Assembly: GCF_003947455.1 (NCBI RefSeq)
Contig: NZ_QHJH01000034.1
Location: forward strand, 1 to 53,932
Direction: 5' to 3'
DNA length: 53,932 bases
Source: Streptomyces sp. WAC 04229
GTDB taxonomy: Bacteria > Actinomycetota > Actinomycetes > Streptomycetales > Streptomycetaceae
Shown: positions 46,940 to 53,932 of the stretch, piece after piece
Layout: each line of letters starts with the position of its first letter
Position numbering within the stretch: position 1 is the stretch's first letter
The notes under the pieces: model-generated
Database searches by the model: none
Told to the model about the DNA's origin: nothing
The model's input: the letters and a program-made list of their open reading frames with translations, nothing else
Made by a program: the position numbers and the translations under genes

Positions 46940-47674
46940 TTACCTGAAGGTGGACGGGGCTCCAAAACGGGTATCGGCGCCGAGCAGCGCGGGGAGTTCG
47001 GAGAGCGAGGCGATACGGCGTGGCCCCTCCGGCGGGTCCACCGTCGCGTAGACGCCGCCCCGGTCGATCCACACGGAGAGCAGCCCGGCGTCGGCGGCGC
47101 CGCGTCCGTCGATCTCCGGGTGGTCGCCGACGTAGGCGACCTCGGACGGGGTGAGCGCCAGGGCGTCGCAGGCCGCGAGGAAGGCGGCGGGCTCGGGCTT
47201 GGAGACGCCCAGCTCGGCGGCGCACAGGATGGTCTCGAAGCGGTCGTGCACACCGAGGACCCGCAGCTTGCGGTCCTGGACGGTGAGGCTGGAGTTGGAG
47301 AGCACCGCGTGCCGGTGGCTGCCGGCGAGGGCGTCGAGGACGGGCAGCACGTCCGGGAAGAGGGACCAGGCGGCCTCGTAGTGCGTGACGTAGCGCTGGA
47401 ACCAGGCGTCGGCCTCGGCCTCGGTCAGCTCCGGCCGGCCCAGGAACTCGCGGATGCGGTCGCGGCGCTGTGTGACGAAGTCCACCTCACCGGCCGAGAA
47501 GCGCGCCCACTGCCGGTCGGTGATCTGCCGCCAGCGCACGAGGGCCTCCTCGGCCGACCCGTACCCGGCGAGGAGGCCTTCGGCCACCAGGTGGGCCCGC
47601 ATGCCCTCGCGGTCGGCGGTGGTGTAGTCGAAGAGGGTGTCGTCGACGTCCCATACGACGGCTTTGATCGGCAT
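46940..47674 (-). CDS. HAD-superfamily hydrolase
   Basis: A 244-aa cytosolic phosphatase-like protein from the ATG at 47672-47674. Motif I is VVWDVDDTLFDY with the nucleophile Asp9 and Asp11. Motif II is VLSNSS, motif III the Lys in GVSKPEPAAF, and motif IV VGDHPEIDGRGAADAG. An alpha-helical cap lies between motifs I and II, as in type I HAD enzymes such as phosphoglycolate phosphatase or 2-haloacid dehalogenase. The substrate cannot be deduced. It stands just upstream of the tRNA cluster on the same strand. Confidence 0.85.
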   Translation of the reverse strand: MPIKAVVWDVDDTLFDYTTADREGMRAHLVAEGLLAGYGSAEEALVRWRQITDRQWARFSAGEVDFVTQRRDRIREFLGRPELTEAEADAWFQRYVTHYEAAWSLFPDVLPVLDALAGSHRHAVLSNSSLTVQDRKLRVLGVHDRFETILCAAELGVSKPEPAAFLAACDALALTPSEVAYVGDHPEIDGRGAADAGLLSVWIDRGGVYATVDPPEGPRRIASLSELPALLGADTRFGAPSTFR

Positions 47675-47725
47675 GGGACCCAGCGTAGACACCGAGAGCG
47701 GTGGGCCGGGCCGTTTCAGCACCGG

Positions 47726-47830
47726 TTACTGGACGGCGAGGCCCTCGATCTCGATGAGCGGCGCGGGGGTGAGCAGCCGCGGGCCGGACGGAGCCCTGGC
47801 CTCGGACAGCCGGCCGACCCGGCCGGGGCA
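47726..47830 (-). pseudogene. C-terminal remnant of a RidA-like gene
   Basis: On the - strand a frame ending at the TAA 47726-47728 reads GRLSEARAPSGP and then RLLTPAPLIEIEGLAVQ. The last part closely resembles the C-terminus of RidA/YjgF enamine deaminases (LVEIE-x-x-AV). Nothing upstream matches the rest of such a protein, because the gltX terminator begins at 47831, so only about 35 codons survive. The short length makes the family call tentative. Confidence 0.35.
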
Positions 47831-47866
47831 AGGCAAGGGGCGGCACCCGCGCGGGTGCCGCCCCTT
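47831..47866 (-). terminator. gltX terminator: 16-bp perfect stem
   Basis: Bases 47831-47846 pair perfectly with 47851-47866 around GCGC, so the whole 36 bp is palindromic. It lies 13 bp past the gltX stop. Confidence 0.8.
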
Positions 47867-47879
47867 GCGCTCTCGTGCG

Positions 47880-49367
47880 TTACGCGGCCGCGAGCCGGGC
47901 CAGCGCCGTGTCGATCCTGGCCAGCGTCTTCTCCTTGCCCAGAACCTCCAGGGACTCGAAGAGGGGCAGGCCGACGGTGCGGCCGGTGACGGCGACGCGG
48001 ACCGGGGCCTGGGCCTTGCCGAGCTTGAGGCCGTGCGCCTCGCCGGCGGCCAGGACGGCCTCCTTGAGGGACTCGGGGGACGTCCAGTCGGCCGCGTCCA
48101 GCTTCTCGCGGGCGGTGGTGAGCAGGGCGTCCGAGCCCTCCTTCATCGCCTTCGCCCAGCTCGCCTCGTCGAGGACCGGCTCCGGCAGGAACAGGAAGTC
48201 GACGTTGTCCGTGATCTCGGAGAGGACCTTGAGGCGGGTCTGCGCGTGCGGCGCGACGGCCTGCCACTTGGCCTCGTCGAAGTCCTCGGGCGCCCAGGGG
48301 GCGGCCGGGGCCTTCAGCCACGGGCGGCAGCGCTCGGTGAAGTCCTTCACCGGCAGCAGCCGGATGTGGTCGCCGTTGATCGCCTCGCACTTCTTCAGGT
48401 CGAAGCGAGCCGGGTTGGGCTGCACGTCGGAGACGTCGAAGGCCGCCACCATCTCGTCGATCGTGAAGATGTCCTGGTCGGCGGAGAGCGACCAGCCGAG
48501 CAGGGAGAGGTAGTTGAGCAGGCCCTCGGGGAGGAAGCCGCGCTCGCGGTAGAGGTTCAGGCTCGACTGGGGGTCGCGCTTGGAGAGCTTCTTGTTGCCC
48601 TCGCCCATGACGTACGGGAGGTGGCCGAAGGCCGGGATCTCCTTGGCGATGCCCAGCTCGGTCAGCGCCTTGTACAGGGCGATCTGTCGCGGGGTGGAGG
48701 AGAGCAGGTCCTCGCCGCGCAGGACGTGGGTGATCTCCATCAGGGCGTCGTCGACCGGGTTGACCAGCGTGTAGAGGGGGGCGCCGTTGGCGCGGACGAT
48801 GCCGTAGTCCGGGACGTTCTCGGGGAGGTAGGTGATCTCGCCGCGGACCAGGTCCGTGAAGGTGATCGCCTCGTCGGGCATCCGGAAGCGGACGATGGGC
48901 GCGCGGCCCTCGGCCTTGTACCCCTCGACCTCGGCGTCGCTCAGGTCACGGCAGTGGCCGTCGTACCCGGAGGGCCGGCCGGCCGCGCGGGCGGCCTCGC
49001 GGCGGCTGTCCAGCTCCTCCTGGGAGCAGTAGCAGCGGTAGGCGTGGCCGGTGGCGAGCAGCTTGTCGGCGACGTCCTTGTAGATGTCCATGCGCTGCGA
49101 CTGGCGGTACGGCGCGTGCGGGCCGCCGACCTCGGGGCCCTCGTCCCAGTCGAAGCCCAGCCAGCGCATCGCGTCCAGCAGCTGGGTGTACGACTCCTCG
49201 GAGTCGCGGGCCGCGTCGGTGTCCTCGATGCGGAAGACCAGCGTGCCCTGGTGGTGCCGGGCGAACGCCCAGTTGAACAGGGCGGTGCGCACCAGACCCA
49301 CGTGGGGGTTGCCGGTGGGGGACGGACAGAAACGTACGCGTACGGGTGAGCCGGGTGCGCTAGCCAC
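47880..49367 (-). CDS. gltX: glutamyl-tRNA synthetase
   Basis: Class I synthetase that charges tRNA-Glu and, where GatCAB is used, tRNA-Gln with glutamate. Both tRNA types are encoded 1 kb away. The product is 495 aa from the GTG at 49365-49367; a TTG three codons earlier is possible. It has [19 protein letters not shown] (HIGH-type motif), the [15 protein letters not shown] signature, [12 protein letters not shown], and KLSKRD (KMSKS-type) in [19 protein letters not shown]. The start overlaps the preceding gene by 8 bp, so the two are coupled. Confidence 0.95.
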   Translation of the reverse strand: MASAPGSPVRVRFCPSPTGNPHVGLVRTALFNWAFARHHQGTLVFRIEDTDAARDSEESYTQLLDAMRWLGFDWDEGPEVGGPHAPYRQSQRMDIYKDVADKLLATGHAYRCYCSQEELDSRREAARAAGRPSGYDGHCRDLSDAEVEGYKAEGRAPIVRFRMPDEAITFTDLVRGEITYLPENVPDYGIVRANGAPLYTLVNPVDDALMEITHVLRGEDLLSSTPRQIALYKALTELGIAKEIPAFGHLPYVMGEGNKKLSKRDPQSSLNLYRERGFLPEGLLNYLSLLGWSLSADQDIFTIDEMVAAFDVSDVQPNPARFDLKKCEAINGDHIRLLPVKDFTERCRPWLKAPAAPWAPEDFDEAKWQAVAPHAQTRLKVLSEITDNVDFLFLPEPVLDEASWAKAMKEGSDALLTTAREKLDAADWTSPESLKEAVLAAGEAHGLKLGKAQAPVRVAVTGRTVGLPLFESLEVLGKEKTLARIDTALARLAAA

Positions 49368-50145
49368 GCTTGACAACCTTGTTGGTGAGAGTGCCGATGC
49401 CTTCGATGGTGACGGCGACCTCGTCGCCGACGTTGAGGGGGCCGACGCCGGCCGGGGTCCCCGTGAGGATCACGTCGCCGGGAAGCAGCGTCATGGCCTC
49501 GGAGATGTTGACGATCAGGTCCTCGATGGAGTGGATCATCTCGCTGGTGCGGCCGAGCTGCCGCTGGGCGCCGTTGACCGTGAGCTGGATGGTCAGGTCG
49601 GCCGCGGCGGCGAGGCCGATGTCCGTCTCCACCCAGGGTCCCAGCGGGCAGGCGGAGTCGAAGCCCTTCGCCCGGGCCCACTGCTTCTCGCGGCGCTGCA
49701 CGTCGCGGGCGGTGACGTCGTTGGCGCAGGTGTAGCCGAAGATCACGTCCTGCACGCGGTCGCGCGGGACCTCGCGGCACATGCGGCCGATGACGACGGC
49801 GAGTTCGGCCTCGTGGTGCAGTTCCTCGGAGAAGGAGGGGTACTGGATGGCGTCGCCGGGACCGATCACCGAGGTGGACGGCTTGAAGAAGGCGAACGGG
49901 GCGTCGGGCACCTCGTTGCCGAGTTCGCGGGCGTGTTCGGCGTAGTTGCGGCCGAAGGCGACGACCTTGTTCGGGAGCACCGGCGGCAGCAGCCGCACCT
50001 TGCTCAGGGGCACCTTGGTGCCGGAGAGCTCGTAGTCCCCGAACGGGATGCCCTTGATGATGTCGAGGACGAGCTGGTCCGGCTGGTCGCCCTCGACCGC
50101 GCCGAAGGCGACGTTCCCGTCGATGGAGAACCTGGCGATGCGCAC
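49360..50145 (-). CDS. fumarylacetoacetate hydrolase family protein
   Basis: A 261-aa member of the FAH superfamily: acylpyruvate hydrolases, oxaloacetate decarboxylases or 2-hydroxyhepta-2,4-diene-1,7-dioate isomerases. It has [17 protein letters not shown] and the metal ligands in [17 protein letters not shown] (Glu-x-Glu after the His pair). The conserved [22 protein letters not shown] and [19 protein letters not shown] follow. The exact reaction cannot be told. GTG start. It overlaps gltX, an arrangement I associate with actinobacteria. Confidence 0.85.
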   Translation of the reverse strand: MRIARFSIDGNVAFGAVEGDQPDQLVLDIIKGIPFGDYELSGTKVPLSKVRLLPPVLPNKVVAFGRNYAEHARELGNEVPDAPFAFFKPSTSVIGPGDAIQYPSFSEELHHEAELAVVIGRMCREVPRDRVQDVIFGYTCANDVTARDVQRREKQWARAKGFDSACPLGPWVETDIGLAAAADLTIQLTVNGAQRQLGRTSEMIHSIEDLIVNISEAMTLLPGDVILTGTPAGVGPLNVGDEVAVTIEGIGTLTNKVVKRG

Positions 50146-50203
50146 GGGTTGCTTGGCCCCTTGACTGAGCTGGCTGGAGTCTGACGCCCCAGGCTAACGC
50201 GGC

Positions 50204-50236
50204 GCGCCCGTCCGGCATGATCCGCCGGACGGGCGC
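50204..50236 (-). terminator. terminator hairpin after the 62-aa gene
   Basis: A perfect 13-bp stem, 50204-50216 with 50224-50236, and a 7-nt loop, 46 bp past the 62-aa gene stop. It separates that gene from the FAH-gltX operon. Confidence 0.75.
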
Positions 50237-50282
50237 TTGGTGCTCTCGGGGCCGCCTGAACGGGCGGCGCCGGGGTGACGTA

Positions 50283-50471
50283 CTACTCTGCGACGGCGGC
50301 CCCGACCGGGACCTCCATGAGGACGGTGCGCCGGGGGTTGGCGGTCTGGGCGGGGAGCTCGACGGCGTGCTCCGGCTGCTCCTGCGTGCGCAGGTCGTCG
50401 GCGTCGTCGAGGTGCGCCAGCGTCGTGCGCCGCGGGTTGGCGATCTGGTGGAACATCATCGTCGTCTTCAC
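50283..50471 (-). CDS. 62-aa protein with a duplicated ANPRRT motif
   Basis: A small protein with very strong coding bias (almost every codon ends in G or C), starting at a GTG (KTTMMFHQIANPRRTTLAHL). The motif Q-x-ANPRRT occurs twice, at residues 9-16 and 42-49, in an otherwise acidic, Ala/Val-ending chain. There is no Cys, signal peptide or membrane helix. The ribosome site is poor. Its own terminator lies downstream, and it is divergent from cvnA1 across 600 bp. I do not recognise the family; a regulator, a partner of the conservon or a peptide precursor are only guesses. Confidence 0.7.
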   Translation of the reverse strand: MKTTMMFHQIANPRRTTLAHLDDADDLRTQEQPEHAVELPAQTANPRRTVLMEVPVGAAVAE

Positions 50472-51073
50472 GGTTGTGGGAGGCCCTGTCGTGTCCGGGC
50501 GCCCGAGGGGCTGCGATGACCCCTGCGAGGGCGCGGGTTGTCGGTTTTGCCTTCTCTGTAAAGCGTCAGGCTAAACATGCAATTCCCCGGCAACTCGGGG
50601 AGGGCCCGCGATCTGCGTGTGAGTTTGCTCACTTATCAAGGGTCAAACCGGTCAATTGCGACTCCAGCGACACCGGGACCAATGAGACATTTCACCGTTG
50701 AAGCCCGCATTCCGCTCCTGATCATGGCGACTGGGACACCCTGTGCACGTCGACGACTCGCGGGTATACGTCCCTTTTGCGGGTGATCATCTTCTACGTC
50801 TGGTGACTCGGCCCTCACGTGCTGTCACGTATCTCACGGCGTACCCCACGGGCCTTGTTGGAGATCCGGCACTGTGCTGGAATTCCACGGACCGCCGCAG
50901 GATCGAGCCGGCGCGCAGGGGGCGCAAAGCAGCGCCGGGCGGCGGCGAGAAGGGGGAACCAGCGCCGGTCACTCACGACCACCACGGGGGCGTATTCAGG
51001 GCGCCCCCATGACGCCGACACCGTGCCCCGCCGTTCACGCGGAGGGGCGCCTGGTCCAGAGGTTGCGACGCTA
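50472..51073. other. 602-bp divergent intergenic region upstream of cvnA1
   Basis: The part 50520-50760 is clearly AT-richer than its surroundings and contains TTGACC-like hexamers on the - strand (near 50641-50660), so promoters for the 62-aa gene and cvnA1 are expected here. On the + strand a short frame from the ATG at 51009 runs 21 codons and ends in a TAG that overlaps the cvnA1 GTG (TAGTG). No convincing gene is present. Confidence 0.5.
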
Positions 51074-53932
51074 GTGCAGGGACGTTTCAAGAGGGATGGC
51101 AGCGCTTCGGCGGAGCCGGAGCCGCACGGCGGGACCGGCCCCAAGGCCGTCGGCTCCTCGCCCCAGCACGCCCAGAACCCGGGCCAGACCGCGTCCGGCG
51201 ACAATGGAGAGCGCGCCGGTCAGACGGCCGGTTCGGCCGCCCCCGACCAGCAGCCGTCCGCCAAGCCGGCCAAGGGCGCGCCGAGCGGCCCCGGCCCGCG
51301 AATAGCCCTGCGCAACTGGCGTATCTCCACCCGTCTGGTCTCGCTGCTCGCGCTCCCGGTGGTCGCGGCCACCTCGCTGGGCGCGATGCGCATCAGCCAG
51401 TCGATGGACGACATCCAGCAGCTCGACAACATGAAGCTGCTGACCGAGATGACCAAGCAGGCCACCGAACTGGCCGCCGCGCTCCAGGAGGAGCGCGACC
51501 AGTCCGCCGGCCCCCTGGCACACGGCTCCGCCTCCAGCGCCATCGCCGTCAAGGGCGACCGCGAGCAGACCGACCGGGCTCTGAAGAACTTCCTCGACAA
51601 CTCCGAGGAGATCGACGCCGCCAGCAAGGACGGCAACCTCGTCGGTGTCCGCGACAGCCTCGTCGGCCTCGCGAGCGACCTGAACGACCTGAACAAGATC
51701 CGCGGCACGGCCTACCAGGCCAAGCAGAACTCGACCCAGACCGTCGAGGCCTACCACCGCCTGATCAACCACCTGCTCGACCTCTCGCAGGACATGGCGG
51801 AGGCGACCAGCAACCCCGACATGATTCAGCGCACGCGCGCCCTGTCGGCCTTCTCCTCGGCCAAGGAGTACGCGTCCATCCAGCGCGCGGTCCTGGCGGC
51901 GGCGCTCCCCGCGAACAACACCAGCAAGGGCAAGCTCTCCGAGAACGACCGGCTCTACGCCCAGTCGGCACTGCAGAGCCAGACGTCCGAGATCCGCAGC
52001 TTCAGCAGCATCTACGGCGACGGCGCCGAGGAACTCCTCAAGCCGATCTCCGAGGGCAACCCGGTGATCGAGGCGTCCGACCAGTACGCCGGCCGCGCCC
52101 TCAGCGGTGTCAACGGCCTGGGCGAACTCAAGCCCCGGTCGTACCAGGACTGGCTGGACGACAGCTCCACCAAGATCCAGCAGATGAAGAACATCGAGCT
52201 GAAGCTGCTGGAGGACATGGAGCAGCAGGCCCGCGAGCTGCGCAACGAGTCCGAGCGCGAGGCCATCATCTCCGGTGTCCTCATCCTGCTCGTGCTCGGC
52301 GTCTCGCTGGTCGGCGCCTTCGTCGTGGCGCGGTCCATGATCCGCTCGCTGCGCCGCCTGGAGGACACCGCGACCAAGGTCGCCCAGGACCGCCTGCCCG
52401 AGCTGGTCAAGCAGCTGTCCGAGACCGACCCGCAGGACGTCGACACCTCGGTGGAGTCGGTCGGTGTGCACTCCCGGGACGAGATCGGCCGAGTGGCCGC
52501 GGCCTTCGACGACGTGCACCGCGAGGCGGTCCGCCTCGCCGCCGAGCAGGCCCTGCTGCGGGGCAACGTCAACGCGATGTTCACCAACCTCTCGCGCCGC
52601 TCCCAGGGCCTCATCCAGCGTCAGCTCTCGCTCATCTCCGAACTGGAGTCCCGCGAGGCCGACCCGGACCAGCTGTCCTCGCTGTTCAAGCTCGACCACC
52701 TCGCGACGCGCATGCGCCGTAACGGTGAGAACCTCCTCGTCCTCGCCGGTGAGGAGCCCGGCCGCCGCTGGACCCGGCCGGTCCCGCTGGTCGACGTGCT
52801 CCGTGCCGCCGCCTCCGAGGTGGAGCAGTACGAGCGCATCGAGCTGGCTTCCGTGCCGACCACCGAGGTCGCCGGCCGCGTGGTCAACGACCTCGTGCAC
52901 CTGCTCGCCGAGCTGCTGGAGAACGCGACCTCGTTCTCCTCGCCGCAGACCAAGGTCAAGGTCACCGGTCACGCGCTGCCCGACGGCCGCGTCCTGATCG
53001 AGATCCACGACACCGGCATCGGCCTCTCCCCCGAGGACCTCGCCGCGATCAACGAGCGGCTCGCCTCGCCGCCCACCGTGGACGTCTCCGTCTCCCGCCG
53101 CATGGGTCTGTTCGTGGTCGGCCGCCTCTCGCAGCGCCACGGCATCCGCATCCAGCTGCGGCCGTCCGACTCCGGTGGCACGACCGCGCTGGTCATGCTG
53201 CCCGTGGACGTCGCCCAGGGCGGCCGCAAGCCGCAGCCGAAGCCGGGGCAGTCCGCCTCCGGCAACGGCGGGCCGGCGGCCGCGCAGGCCGCCGCGGGTG
53301 TCGCCGCGGCCCGCCGCGGCGGCCAGGGCGGCGCACTCGCCGGAGGTGCCTTCGGCGGCGGTGGCGCGCTCGGTGGTAGCGGTGGCGGCGCCCCGGGCGG
53401 CCGGCTCGGTGCCGCCCAGGGTCCGCGGGCCGCGCTCCCCGGACGGGACACGGACGGTCGCCCGGGCGCGCCCGGCGGTCCGCGCGGTCCCCAGGCCCCG
53501 GCCGGTCCCGGCCAGCAGAACCGCCCGGCCCCGGCCGGTGCGGGGGCCGGTGGCGGTCAGGCGCCCGGTGCCCCGCAGGGCCTGCAGGCCGCGGGCCTGA
53601 ACGCCCCGCAGGGCAACGCCCCGCAGGGCCAGGACGTCTTCGGCGGTGGCCGCGGTCCCGCCGCGCCCCCGCAGCGCGGCAAGCGCGGCAACAACGGCGA
53701 CGCCGGACAGGGCCGTCGTCCGCAGCTGCCGCCGCGCGGTGGCCCGCGTGCCGAGCTGCCCGGTGGCAACCCGCAGCCCCGCACGCCCAGCTGGAGCGAC
53801 GAGAACGCGCAGCCGCCCGTGGAGCGCGCCCCGCTGGACGCCCCCCGCGGCCACGAGGAGCCGGACAGCCCCCGGACCCGCCGCACCCCGGACTTCGACG
53901 ACCGGCAGGGCCCGGGCTCCACGGCGGAGATG
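51074..53932 (+). CDS. cvnA1: conservon sensor kinase-like protein CvnA1 (3' end cut)
   Basis: First gene of conservon cvn1: CvnA is a membrane histidine-kinase-like protein acting with a roadblock protein, a DUF742 protein and a small GTPase encoded next, here outside the window. The 953 codons present show a charged, Gly/Gln-rich N-terminus and TM1 at about 86-104. A nitrate/nitrite-type helical sensor region follows, then TM2 at about 395-418 and a HAMP region. The HATPase domain has an N-box LVHLLAELLENATSF near 607-621, DTGIG near 646-650 and RRMGLFVVGRLSQRHG. I see no typical phospho-acceptor His box. The final 230 residues are Gly/Pro/Gln-rich and continue past the edge. GTG start with AGAGG about 11 bp upstream. 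Confidence 0.9.
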   Translation, partial: MQGRFKRDGSASAEPEPHGGTGPKAVGSSPQHAQNPGQTASGDNGERAGQTAGSAAPDQQPSAKPAKGAPSGPGPRIALRNWRISTRLVSLLALPVVAATSLGAMRISQSMDDIQQLDNMKLLTEMTKQATELAAALQEERDQSAGPLAHGSASSAIAVKGDREQTDRALKNFLDNSEEIDAASKDGNLVGVRDSLVGLASDLNDLNKIRGTAYQAKQNSTQTVEAYHRLINHLLDLSQDMAEATSNPDMIQRTRALSAFSSAKEYASIQRAVLAAALPANNTSKGKLSENDRLYAQSALQSQTSEIRSFSSIYGDGAEELLKPISEGNPVIEASDQYAGRALSGVNGLGELKPRSYQDWLDDSSTKIQQMKNIELKLLEDMEQQARELRNESEREAIISGVLILLVLGVSLVGAFVVARSMIRSLRRLEDTATKVAQDRLPELVKQLSETDPQDVDTSVESVGVHSRDEIGRVAAAFDDVHREAVRLAAEQALLRGNVNAMFTNLSRRSQGLIQRQLSLISELESREADPDQLSSLFKLDHLATRMRRNGENLLVLAGEEPGRRWTRPVPLVDVLRAAASEVEQYERIELASVPTTEVAGRVVNDLVHLLAELLENATSFSSPQTKVKVTGHALPDGRVLIEIHDTGIGLSPEDLAAINERLASPPTVDVSVSRRMGLFVVGRLSQRHGIRIQLRPSDSGGTTALVMLPVDVAQGGRKPQPKPGQSASGNGGPAAAQAAAGVAAARRGGQGGALAGGAFGGGGALGGSGGGAPGGRLGAAQGPRAALPGRDTDGRPGAPGGPRGPQAPAGPGQQNRPAPAGAGAGGGQAPGAPQGLQAAGLNAPQGNAPQGQDVFGGGRGPAAPPQRGKRGNNGDAGQGRRPQLPPRGGPRAELPGGNPQPRTPSWSDENAQPPVERAPLDAPRGHEEPDSPRTRRTPDFDDRQGPGSTAEM

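Noticed and set aside
50874..51074. A 66-codon frame directly before cvnA1
   Set aside because: Third-position GC is clearly lower than in real genes here, with many A-ending Arg and Gly codons; more likely untranslated leader.

Overview
The window is chromosomal DNA of a Streptomyces species. The base composition is very GC-rich, coding third positions are almost all G or C, and GTG starts are common. Gene content and order match, from memory, the S. coelicolor core-chromosome block running from the ftsH/ffh region to conservon cvn1 (about SCO5587 down to SCO5544). It is not S. coelicolor itself as I know it, because recG here carries an intein and a small lipoprotein gene has decayed. About 45 protein genes, two gene remnants and five tRNA genes are supported. 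There are no rRNA genes, insertion sequences, prophage or CRISPR.

Layout. 1-2055 (+): the tail of an unidentified gene, a SAM methyltransferase and a lipoprotein. 2069-11776 (-): ftsH, ffh, the nitrogen operon amtB-glnK-glnD behind a two-site GlnR-type operator, and nsdA, a repressor of differentiation and antibiotic production. 12223-12894 (+): a small prim-pol-like protein. 13205-17872: ftsY (-), an NCS1 nucleobase permease (+) and the glucose permease glcP (-). 18057-22745 (-): smc, a 67-aa coiled-coil protein and acylphosphatase. 22913-24553 (+): a secreted CAP-domain protein and an HxlR-type regulator. 24543-34765 (-): mutM, rnc, rpmF, a DUF177 protein, a SepIVA/DivIVA-like coiled-coil protein, coaD, rsmD, recG and fakA. 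35029-35214 (+): rpmB. 35350-37112 (-): thiD and thiL. 37340-37800 (+): a stand-alone Lrp ligand-binding protein followed by a decayed DUF3515 lipoprotein gene. 37800-40868 (-): ddl, gpsA and plsC. 41012-41863 (+): cofC and a 67-aa protein. 41960-45282 (-): hupS, a 76-aa protein, leuD and leuC, with ndgR divergent at 45481. 46370-46846 (-): three tRNA-Glu(CUC) and two tRNA-Gln(CUG) genes. 46940-50471 (-): a HAD hydrolase, a RidA-like remnant, gltX, a fumarylacetoacetate-hydrolase-family gene and a 62-aa protein with an internal repeat. 51074-end (+): cvnA1, cut by the window edge.

The genes are mainly housekeeping. Ffh and FtsY form the two halves of co-translational targeting, and FtsH handles membrane-protein quality control. 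AmtB, GlnK and GlnD form the ammonium sensing module. Smc and HupS organise the nucleoid. MutM and RecG repair DNA. RNase III, L32, L28, RsmD, GltX and the tRNAs serve translation. LeuCD with NdgR and the ThiD/ThiL pair supply leucine and thiamine. PlsC, GpsA and FakA feed phospholipid synthesis. Most operons end in long perfect hairpins without strong U-tracts, as is usual in Streptomyces.

The most unusual element is a 338-residue intein inserted exactly between the P-loop Lys and Thr of RecG. It has Ala at position 1, a Trp in block B, a Cys in block F and Thr-His-Asn at its end, which is the Trp/Cys/Thr signature of class 3 inteins, plus two LAGLIDADG endonuclease motifs. Second-tier leads are the 62-aa double-motif protein beside cvn1, twin palindromes at the glcP promoter, compensatory changes between the two tRNA-Gln copies, and an exact 54-bp duplication in hupS.
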